The translations under genes and the position numbers were made by a program. A stretch of DNA of 20,466 bases from CAYMFD01 sp964389475 (GTDB taxonomy: Bacteria > Bacteroidota > Bacteroidia > Chitinophagales > Saprospiraceae): contig CAYMFD010000070.1 in NCBI GenBank assembly GCA_964389475.1, forward strand, positions 1-20,466, read 5' to 3'. This document shows, piece by piece, positions 1 through 6,372 of the stretch; position 1 is the stretch's first letter, and every line of letters begins with the position of its first letter. Under the pieces are notes generated by a model. It saw nothing but the letters and a program-made list of their open reading frames with translations, was not told the DNA's origin and did not search any database.

Positions 1-62
1 TTCGTGTCTAGATTGCTTCACTCGGGAATTTCGACTACTTCGTGCTCAATCACCTCATAAGT
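1..62. repeat. 62-base direct repeat, copy 1
   Basis: This copy matches bases 199-260 at 61 of 62 positions, with a period of 198 bases. It begins at the window edge, so the repeated unit may extend further left. Its inner part (CTCAATCACCT, 45-55) is the exact reverse complement of 119-129, and ATTTCGA (28-34) pairs with 145-151, so copy 1 and the sequence between the copies can form a long imperfect hairpin. There is no coding potential. It looks like part of a dispersed intergenic repeat family also seen near 6 kb. Confidence 0.85.
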
Positions 63-117
63 TAACGTCCCTCGGCCCTCAGGCAAAACCTGGGACCTCG
101 GTCCAGGGTCGATTATA

Positions 118-207
118 AAGGTGATTGAGTGTAGCAAAGCGCAATCGAAATCTCCATTTTCCTGATCTGCACTTTTTCATTCGTGGTATTCGTGTTAATT
201 CGTGTCT
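118..207 (+). repeat. Composite intergenic repeat, copy 1
   Basis: A segment beginning near TTGAGTGTAGC and containing AATCGAAA is followed about 25 bases later by a 28-base block (180-207) containing TTCGTGGTATT and TAATTCGTGTCT. The same two blocks, in the same order, orientation and approximate spacing, occur at 6210-6295; the 28-base block matches at 26 of 28 positions. The left block is also the right arm of an inverted repeat with 28-55. Function is unknown. Confidence 0.65.
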
Positions 208-260
208 AGATTGCTTCACTCGGGAATTTCGACTACTTCGTGCTCAATCACCTCAGAAGT
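199..260. repeat. 62-base direct repeat, copy 2
   Basis: This is the second copy of the repeat at 1-62, differing by one base (position 256). It overlaps the end of the composite repeat by sharing TTCGTGTCT. CTCAATCACCT (243-253) can also pair with 119-129, so the two copies are alternative partners for the same central arm. Bases 261-390 downstream show no gene; I see only short palindromes there (TCTAATTAGA at 276-285 and CTCTTAAGAG at 378-387). Confidence 0.85.
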
Positions 261-393
261 AAGGTGGTGCTGTGGTCTAATTAGAACCAGCCTCATACGG
301 TACAAGGAAGCACGGCCTCAACCAAATTTGTGTGATAATAGCCACTGCTGGTAGGTCAAGCATCAAGTAATGTCCTTCTCTTAAGAGTTAATC

Positions 394-435
394 AAAAAAG
401 CCGTTACCTCTACTTAGTGAGTGGAGATAACGGCT
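394..435 (-). terminator. Rho-independent terminator of clpB
   Basis: On the minus strand a stem of AGCCGTTA (428-435) pairs with TAACGGCT (399-406), continues inward through one mismatch to CTC/GAG and ACT/AGT, and is followed by six T residues (394-399). It lies 41 bases beyond the clpB stop codon and no other minus-strand gene lies between them. Confidence 0.85.
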
Positions 436-476
436 AAAGTGCATTAGGCCTTTATTAATAGCCTGTCGTGTATGTT

Positions 477-3089
477 CTACTCAACCTCTGCAGGTCGTGG
501 TTGTCTGAAGACGACTTTGCCATCGAATACATCCATCACCACGTGGTCCTTGGCAGCGACCTTCTCTAGGAGCAAGTCGTCACTGAGGGTATTAAGTACT
601 TTCTTCTGGATGACTCGCTTGAGCGGTCTGGCCCCGAACTCTGGGTGGTAGCCCTCGGCGGCTAGCCAGTCCATCGCTGCCTCACTAAAGTCGATCTGGA
701 TATCCTGCTTGGCCAACTTGTCCTTGAGGTCATGCAGTTGTACCTCGGTGATCGCTCTGATATCTGCTCGGGATAGCGGCGTAAACATGATGGTCTCGTC
801 AATACGATTGAGAAACTCTGGACGGACCGTTGCCTTAAGCATAGCCATTACCAGGTCTTTCGCCCTAGCCACAGTCTGGTCGTGGTCCTTGTTTTCGATA
901 TCTTCAAACTGCTCTCTGATGGCATCCGACCCTATATTGGACGTCATGATGATGATCGTATTCTTAAAGTTGGCTACTCGACCCTTGTTATCGGTCAGTC
1001 GTCCATCTTCTAATACCTGTAATAGTATATTGAAAACATCTGGGTGGGCTTTTTCGATCTCGTCTAGGAGTACCACACTGTATGGTTTACGACGTACAGC
1101 CTCTGTGAGTTGGCCACCCTCGTCATAGCCCACATATCCTGGAGGAGCACCGACTAGTCTGCTGACAGCATGCTTCTCCTGATACTCACTCATGTCTATA
1201 CGTGTCATGAGACCTTCATCATCGAAGAGGTATTCTGCTAGTGCCTTGGCGAGCTCTGTCTTACCGACACCGGTCGTACCGAGGAATAAGAAGGAGCCGA
1301 TGGGTCGCTTCTCGTTACTCAGTCCTGTGCGACTACGGCGGATTGCATAAGCTACGGCCTCTACAGCCTCATCCTGTCCGACGACACGCTGATGTAGTTG
1401 TTCTTCGAGGAGGATGAGTTTTTCTTTTTCGCTCTGGAGCATGCGGGTGACGGGGATGCCTGTCCACTTGCTTACGATTTCTGCTATGTCTTCTGCATCG
1501 ACTTCTTCTTTGACGAGCATCTTACCCTCTTCTTGCATGACCTGCAGCTGGCGCATGAGCTTGTCTAGCTGTGCTTGCACCTCAGGTATGCGACCGTATC
1601 GGATCTCTGCCGCCTTACTAAAGTCACCTTCTCGCTCTGCTTGATTGCCTTGCAGTTTGAGGGACTCCATCTCCTCTTTGGCATTTTGGACGCCTAGTAC
1701 GACCTCTCGCTCTGCCTCCCATTGCGCCTTTACTTCCTGGCGCTGCTCATTGAGGTTGGCGAGTTGGTCATTGATCTGCTTGACTTTGGAGTCGTCGCTT
1801 TCTCGCTTGACGGCGGCTCGCTCTATCTCTAGTTGTCGTATGCGTCGCTCTAGTTCGTCGAGCTCCTCGGGCATACTGTTCATCTCTAGGCGCAGTCGTG
1901 CAGCTGCCTCATCTATGAGGTCGATGGCCTTGTCGGGTAGTTGCCGCTCAGTGATGTAACGATTACTCAGTTGTACCGCTGCTACTACTGCTGCGTCTGT
2001 GATGTTGATCTTGTGGTGGGTCTCATACCTATCCTTGAGTCCACGCAGGATGGAGATCGCATCTTCCTCGCTAGGCTCTCCGACTGATACCATCTGAAAC
2101 CGTCGCTCAAGTGCCTTGTCGGTCTCGAAATATTTTTGATATTCGTCGAGTGTGGTAGCACCGATGGCCTTGAGCTCTCCTCTGGCGAGGGCAGGCTTGA
2201 GTATGTTGGCCGCATCCATGGCACCTTGCGTCTTACCGGCTCCTACGAGGGTGTGTATCTCATCGATAAAGAGGAATATATTACCCTCTGAGCTGATCAC
2301 TTCGTTGATGACTGCCTTGAGTCGCTCTTCGAATTCGCCCTGGTATTTGGCACCAGCGATCAGGGCTCCCATATCGAGTGCATAGATCTCTTTGTCCTGT
2401 AGGTCTTCTGGCACATCGCCTTGTATGATGCGGTGGGCCAGTCCCTCTACGATCGCCGTCTTACCGACACCTGGAGCACCTACTAGGATTGGGTTGTTCT
2501 TGGTACGACGGGCCAGTATATGCAGCAGGCGACGTATCTCTTCGTCACGACCTATTACGGGATCTAGCTTACCGCTTTTGGCCCTTTCGTTGAGGTTGGT
2601 CGCATACTTAGATAGCGCTTGGTAGTTGCTATCTCCACTATTGCTGGTTACTCGGCTACCTTTTCGTAGGTCTTGCACGGCAGCGATAATGCCTTTTTCC
2701 GTCACGCCGCTGTCTTTGAGTAGTTGGCTGACGCTGTCCTTGGTCTTAAGGATGCCCAGGAGTATGTGCTCTAGTGCTACATACTCGTCATTAAATGTCT
2801 TGAGATAGGTGTTGGCATGTGTGAGAGCCTGTCCTGCCTCCCTCGAGAAGTAGGTCTCTCCGCCCTCTACCTTGGCATTACCGTCCAGCATACTGTCGAG
2901 AGCTGCTGATATAGCGACTAGGTTAGCTCCTTGTTTTTTAAGTAGGTGTGGTATGGTCTGCTGATCTTTGTCCAGCATACCCCTGAGTAAATGGGCTAGG
3001 CCTATACGCTGGTGCTGCCGCTCAAGAGCGATCTGCTGCGCCTGTTGTAGGACCTCTTGTGCTTTTATAGTGAAGTTGTTCGTGTTCAT
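477..3089 (-). CDS. clpB: ATP-dependent chaperone ClpB (Hsp100 disaggregase)
   Basis: ClpB is a cytoplasmic hexameric AAA+ machine that threads aggregated proteins through its pore, working with DnaK/DnaJ/GrpE. The 870-residue protein is full length. It has a Clp N-terminal domain (about 1-145), AAA-1 with Walker A GAPGVGKT (204-211), Walker B IFLFIDE (271-277) and pore loop around KYQG (248-251), a coiled-coil middle domain (about 408-525) that separates ClpB from ClpA and ClpC, and AAA-2 with Walker A GTTGVGKT (604-611), Walker B VVLLDE (672-677) and pore loop GYVGYDEGG (651-659). The second Walker A has T where many proteobacterial proteins have P. No ClpP-docking IGF-type loop was noticed. 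The gene stands alone, divergent from the DUF4199 gene across 268 bases, and ends at a strong terminator. I saw neither a CIRCE element nor a clear promoter, so heat-shock control is assumed from the family only. Confidence 0.98.
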   Translation of the reverse strand: MNTNNFTIKAQEVLQQAQQIALERQHQRIGLAHLLRGMLDKDQQTIPHLLKKQGANLVAISAALDSMLDGNAKVEGGETYFSREAGQALTHANTYLKTFNDEYVALEHILLGILKTKDSVSQLLKDSGVTEKGIIAAVQDLRKGSRVTSNSGDSNYQALSKYATNLNERAKSGKLDPVIGRDEEIRRLLHILARRTKNNPILVGAPGVGKTAIVEGLAHRIIQGDVPEDLQDKEIYALDMGALIAGAKYQGEFEERLKAVINEVISSEGNIFLFIDEIHTLVGAGKTQGAMDAANILKPALARGELKAIGATTLDEYQKYFETDKALERRFQMVSVGEPSEEDAISILRGLKDRYETHHKINITDAAVVAAVQLSNRYITERQLPDKAIDLIDEAAARLRLEMNSMPEELDELERRIRQLEIERAAVKRESDDSKVKQINDQLANLNEQRQEVKAQWEAEREVVLGVQNAKEEMESLKLQGNQAEREGDFSKAAEIRYGRIPEVQAQLDKLMRQLQVMQEEGKMLVKEEVDAEDIAEIVSKWTGIPVTRMLQSEKEKLILLEEQLHQRVVGQDEAVEAVAYAIRRSRTGLSNEKRPIGSFLFLGTTGVGKTELAKALAEYLFDDEGLMTRIDMSEYQEKHAVSRLVGAPPGYVGYDEGGQLTEAVRRKPYSVVLLDEIEKAHPDVFNILLQVLEDGRLTDNKGRVANFKNTIIIMTSNIGSDAIREQFEDIENKDHDQTVARAKDLVMAMLKATVRPEFLNRIDETIMFTPLSRADIRAITEVQLHDLKDKLAKQDIQIDFSEAAMDWLAAEGYHPEFGARPLKRVIQKKVLNTLSDDLLLEKVAAKDHVVMDVFDGKVVFRQPRPAEVE

Positions 3090-3357
3090 GGTCTATTTGC
3101 TTATTGCTCTACTATCATCAAAAACTAGACTAAGCGCTTAATGCTAGGCATAAGCGTACAAAATGTCACTTACAGGCATATGGTGCTGACAATTAGTCAC
3201 TTACAATTCGTCTTTGCCGACAGAAAGACAGATTTTTGGACGCTGATGTTGAATGTCTAGTCATCTAGAGAGTGTGTTAATGTAGGTCATGGCCTCCAAG
3301 TCTGTAATGAGCTTTGTACTTTGCATGTTTAACTCACATACTTAAATCACGAAACAA

Positions 3358-3876
3358 ATGAAACAGGGTGTCAAATTCGGAGTAATATACGGTGTGGTCG
3401 TATCAGTATTAATGCTAGTTCTATATCTAGTTAATAAGGAGTATGTGGTCAGTGCAGGACTAAACTTAGTGTTAACTCTAGTGATAGGTACTGCTATTTT
3501 AATCATGACTGGTCGAGCTGCAAAGGTAGACAATGGAGGTTTCCTACCTTTTGGTGAAGCTTTTGTGTCCTTACTCGTATGTTTTGCGGTAGGCTCTTTT
3601 ATAACTACAATTTTTACTCTTGTACTTTACAATATGATTGATCCTTCTTTACAGGACTTGCTAAAAGAAAAACAAATAGAGATGGCAGAATTTCTCGCAA
3701 ACCTTTTCGGTGGTAGTGTCAATGAAGACCAATTAGACGAAATGCGAGAGGCGTTAGATGAGACTGATGTTAGCTCATTTTCTACTATGATAGTAAATTG
3801 GTTGACTGGAACACTCATGGGAGCTGTCTATTGTTTGATTATTGCGGCATTTGTCAAGAAGAACCCGACATTATAA
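3358..3876 (+). CDS. DUF4199 family membrane protein
   Basis: This 172-residue protein has four predicted transmembrane segments (about 6-24, 32-50, 69-93 and 142-165). The layout and the motifs FLPFGEAF (62-69) and IDP (94-96) resemble the Bacteroidota DUF4199 family, whose function is unknown. A charged, probably cytoplasmic or periplasmic stretch (about 98-140, rich in E and D) separates helices 3 and 4. No enzyme motif is visible. It lies 101 bases upstream of the CoA ligase on the same strand, so co-transcription is possible, but neither a terminator nor a promoter in the gap settles this. In other Bacteroidota, DUF4199 genes often sit near glycosyltransferase or dihydroorotase genes; that context is not present here. 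Confidence 0.85.
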   Translation: MKQGVKFGVIYGVVVSVLMLVLYLVNKEYVVSAGLNLVLTLVIGTAILIMTGRAAKVDNGGFLPFGEAFVSLLVCFAVGSFITTIFTLVLYNMIDPSLQDLLKEKQIEMAEFLANLFGGSVNEDQLDEMREALDETDVSSFSTMIVNWLTGTLMGAVYCLIIAAFVKKNPTL

Positions 3877-3977
3877 GGGCTCTGTCGGACTGCTTTAGTG
3901 TAGCTATTACAAAACAAACGTTACCCTTACTTGTCTAAAAATAGGCTCCTGTGCCTTTTACTCACGCTTACTAATCC

Positions 3978-5813
3978 ATGCTTGCTATGTCTCAGTTCAC
4001 GCGATTATCAGACTTTGTATACCACCAACTAAAGCAGTACCCGACGGACCGGGCCTTTGGCAAGAAGGATGGTAAAGGTGGCTGGCAGTGGTGGTCTACT
4101 CAAGATCTGATAGATCAAGCCAAACAGCTGGCGTCAGGCCTCCTAGACCAAGGCTTAAGACCTGGTGACAAGATCGCTCTAGTAGCCTATGAGAATAGGC
4201 CAGAGTGGGTGGTCGTCGACCTCGCTGCACTGCACATAGGTCTGATCACGGTACCTATGTATCCGACGATCAGCGCCAAGGAGTATGCCTACATCTTGTC
4301 AGAGTCTGAGGCCAAGATGGTCTTCGTCGGCAAGGACGATCTATACGATAAAGTAAGTGAGGCCAGCCGTACGGCACAGTCCGTGGAGAAGGTTTATACG
4401 TTTGATAAGGAAGTAGCCTGTGATTATTGGACAAGTATATTTTCTGAAACTCGGCTGGCAGAGGTGGATGACTTGCATAGCCAGATCAAGACCGATGACC
4501 TAGCGACCATCATCTACACGAGTGGGACGACCGGTGAGCCCAAGGGAGTGATGCTGACACATCGTAGCCTTATTACTGTGGTGCTAGAGACGGCGGAGAG
4601 CATGCCATTTGACCACACGAGTGAGAGCCTTAGTTTTCTACCATTCTGTCATGTATTTGAGCGAGCAGTACTCTATGCATACACGTGGCGAGGTACACAT
4701 GTACATTGTACAGGTACCGACAACCTAGGCGGTGAGACTGGAGACTTACAAAATGTAAAGCCCCACTTCTTTACCACGGTACCCCGTCTACTTGAGAAGG
4801 TCTACGAGAAGATTTACAACAAGGGTCTAGCGCTTACCGGTGCTAAGAAACGGCTGTTTTTCTGGGCTCTTGGCTTGGTAGACGACTTCGAGTTTTACCA
4901 AGAGAAGACGGGTCTCGCAGGCCTCAAGATGAAGATTGCAGATAAGCTCATCTTTTCAAAATGGAGGGAAGCCCTAGGTGGTCGACTCGTGGGTATCATT
5001 ACAGGTGCGGCACCATGCCCGGTCAAGATCGCTCGGGTATTTACGGCCGCAGGCATACCTATCTTAGAGGGATATGGCCTTACAGAGACGGCACCGACGA
5101 TATCGATCAACCGCTATGGTGACTATGGCGCTAAGCTAGGCACAGTAGGCCTCGTCATACCTAGTGTGACCGTCCATATCGATACGGACGATGGTGACTA
5201 CCGACCAGGTGAGGGCGAGATACTCGCTACTGGTCCTAATGTGATGCTAGGCTACTACAAAAAGCCAGAGATAACCGCTTCAGTATTCCGAGAGGTCAAC
5301 GGCACCCGTTATTTCTGCACAGGCGACATAGGCCGACTGATAGATGGCGATGACGGACGTCAGTATCTACAGATTACGGATCGTAAGAAAGAGCTACTCA
5401 AGACCTCAGGCGGTAAGTACGTCGCACCAGCACCGATAGAGAGCCGTTTTAAGGAGCATATCCTCGTCGAGCAGATGATGGTCGTGGGCGACAAGCAGAA
5501 GTTCGTCTCTGCCGTCATAGTACCTAATGAGGAGGCATTGCTACAATGGTGCAAAGAGCATGATTTACCACATACCAGCCTAGCTGCTGCTATTACCGAC
5601 CCCAAGGTAGTGGACCGCTACCAGAAGATATGTGATCGTTACAATCCTGACTTTAGCCATATCGAGCAGATCAAGCGATTTGCCCTAGTCAATGGACCAT
5701 GGGAGAGCATCAAGGCTGATAAGTCTGATGCCGAGCTTACACCTACCCTTAAGCTCAAGCGTAGGGTTATCAGGAGCAAGTATGCCGCTGAGATTGCAGG
5801 CATGTATGCGTAG
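3978..5813 (+). CDS. Long-chain fatty acid--CoA ligase (AMP-forming)
   Basis: It activates free fatty acids with ATP and CoA to acyl-CoA via an acyl-adenylate, supplying beta-oxidation or lipid synthesis. The 611-residue protein belongs to the ANL superfamily, in the FadD15/long-chain acyl-CoA synthetase branch. Visible motifs are the phosphate-binding loop YTSGTTGEPKG (180-190), GYGLTE (365-370), TGD (448-450), and DRKKELLKTSGGKYVAP (468-484) at the hinge to the C-terminal lid domain. No signal peptide or transmembrane helix is obvious, so it is probably cytosolic or membrane-associated. A second ATG at 3987 (residue 4, MSQFTRLSDF) is an equally plausible start, because no ribosome-binding site decides between them. 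Substrate chain length cannot be read from sequence. It is not adjacent to the acyl-CoA dehydrogenase or FabG genes in this window. Confidence 0.95.
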   Translation: MLAMSQFTRLSDFVYHQLKQYPTDRAFGKKDGKGGWQWWSTQDLIDQAKQLASGLLDQGLRPGDKIALVAYENRPEWVVVDLAALHIGLITVPMYPTISAKEYAYILSESEAKMVFVGKDDLYDKVSEASRTAQSVEKVYTFDKEVACDYWTSIFSETRLAEVDDLHSQIKTDDLATIIYTSGTTGEPKGVMLTHRSLITVVLETAESMPFDHTSESLSFLPFCHVFERAVLYAYTWRGTHVHCTGTDNLGGETGDLQNVKPHFFTTVPRLLEKVYEKIYNKGLALTGAKKRLFFWALGLVDDFEFYQEKTGLAGLKMKIADKLIFSKWREALGGRLVGIITGAAPCPVKIARVFTAAGIPILEGYGLTETAPTISINRYGDYGAKLGTVGLVIPSVTVHIDTDDGDYRPGEGEILATGPNVMLGYYKKPEITASVFREVNGTRYFCTGDIGRLIDGDDGRQYLQITDRKKELLKTSGGKYVAPAPIESRFKEHILVEQMMVVGDKQKFVSAVIVPNEEALLQWCKEHDLPHTSLAAAITDPKVVDRYQKICDRYNPDFSHIEQIKRFALVNGPWESIKADKSDAELTPTLKLKRRVIRSKYAAEIAGMYA

Positions 5814-5830
5814 AGGTGACTATCTTATAT

Positions 5831-5910
5831 ATCACTCGGCCCTCAGGTCCGCTTGGCACCTGTGGTACTGCGAGACTTGTGAAGCGAAACCTGGGACATC
5901 GATGAAGAGT
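5831..5910. repeat. 80-base diverged repeat, copy 1
   Basis: This aligns without gaps to 6015-6094 at about 67 of 80 positions by eye, with a period of 184 bases. Shared blocks include GGCCCTCAGGTCCG, CGAGACTTGT and CTGGGAC. A related short block (GGCCCTCAGG followed by CCTGGGACCTCGG) also occurs at 74-101. It starts 17 bases after the CoA ligase stop codon. Confidence 0.75.
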
Positions 5911-5936
5911 AACAAGCCGCACACACAAGAAACACA

Positions 5937-5985
5937 TGGTCTCGTCCACTTTAGTGTCGATCATAGCTACTGCCCGTGAGGGCAG
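5937..5985. repeat. Two-hairpin element, copy 1
   Basis: The first hairpin (5942-5960) has CACT/AGTG with a two-base loop, flanked by TCG/CGA. An 8-base linker leads to a second hairpin, CTGCCC-GTGA-GGGCAG (5970-5985). The first part matches 13741-13764 at 22 of 24 positions. The second stem differs in sequence from its counterpart but keeps pairing and the GTGA loop, which fits the GNRA tetraloop pattern of RNA. No function can be assigned. Confidence 0.6.
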
Positions 5986-6014
5986 GTGTATTTGAGTAAA
6001 GCGAAACCTCGTAA

Positions 6015-6094
6015 ATCACTTGGCCCTCAGGTCCGTCTAGCACCTTTGGTTCAACGAGACTTGTAAAGCAAAATCTGGGACCTCGATTAAGAGT
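6015..6094. repeat. 80-base diverged repeat, copy 2
   Basis: This is the second copy of the 80-base unit at 5831-5910. About 13 substitutions, mostly transitions, and no gaps separate the copies, which suggests an old tandem duplication rather than a recent one. Confidence 0.75.
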
Positions 6095-6108
6095 CGATTG
6101 TAATTTGC

Positions 6109-6145
6109 TTATCGAGCAGCGAGGTTTCGCCTCAGCTGCCGATAA
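6109..6145. other. 15-bp bulged stem-loop
   Basis: TTATCG (6109-6114) pairs with CGATAA (6140-6145), GCAGC (6116-6120) with GCTGC (6135-6139), and GAGG (6121-6124) with CCTC (6130-6133), around a TTTCG loop. One unpaired A lies on each side of the stem. There is no T tract on either strand, so it does not look like an intrinsic terminator. Confidence 0.7.
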
Positions 6146-6209
6146 CCAAGGCCCTCAGCTGCCGATTATTAGGTGACGTTGCGGCTTAGAATGATGTGCT
6201 GACATAATG

Positions 6210-6295
6210 GAGGTTGAGTGTAACGCAGTGCCATCGAAACCCCGCTCTCTTGATAGGTACCTATTCCTTCGTGGTATTGGTGCTAATTCGTGTCT
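6210..6295 (+). repeat. Composite intergenic repeat, copy 2
   Basis: The block beginning GGTTGAGTGTAAC and containing CATCGAAA is followed by a 28-base block (6268-6295) that matches 180-207 at 26 of 28 positions. Order, orientation and length agree with copy 1 at 118-207. In both places the element ends close to the 3' side of a leftward gene and its terminator. Confidence 0.65.
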
Positions 6296-6308
6296 TTAAC
6301 ATCCCAAC

Positions 6309-6347
6309 AAAAAAGGGAATCAGCTACTATTAGCTCACTCCCTTTTT
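6309..6347 (-). terminator. Terminator of the M1 peptidase gene (possibly bidirectional)
   Basis: AAAAAGGGA (6310-6318) pairs with TCCCTTTTT (6339-6347), with an inner AGCT/AGCT helix. On the minus strand the stem is followed by T residues, suiting the M1 peptidase gene that ends at 6373. The plus strand also shows a T run after the stem, so it could stop transcription in both directions. Confidence 0.8.
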
Positions 6348-6372
6348 GTGTTTTTGCTCTACCACTACTGCC

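Larger units (their letters stand above)
5814..6308. other. Noncoding repeat and hairpin cluster
   Basis: This stretch of about 500 bases between convergent genes holds no credible gene. It contains a diverged 80-base tandem duplication, a two-hairpin element, a 15-bp stem-loop, a short direct repeat (CCTCAGCTGCCGAT at 6130-6143 and 6153-6166) and a copy of the composite repeat also found at the left edge of the window. The individual items are listed separately. Confidence 0.7.

Noticed and set aside
1..260. CRISPR array
   Set aside because: Only two copies of a 62-base repeat with a 136-base spacer, themselves part of a dispersed family; no array spacing and no cas genes.
709..2808. Several plus-strand frames opposite clpB, rich in serine
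   Set aside because: They mirror the clpB coding sequence on the other strand; the low-complexity serine-rich translations are typical of antisense frames.
3090..3357. Heat-shock or shared promoter between clpB and the DUF4199 gene
   Set aside because: I searched for TAnnTTTG with a spaced TTG on both strands and for a CIRCE-type inverted repeat and found no match; TACTTTG near 3317 is one base short.
5692..5979. 95-codon open frame running out of the CoA ligase gene into the repeats
   Set aside because: It overlaps the ligase in another frame and its downstream half is repeat DNA with no protein features.
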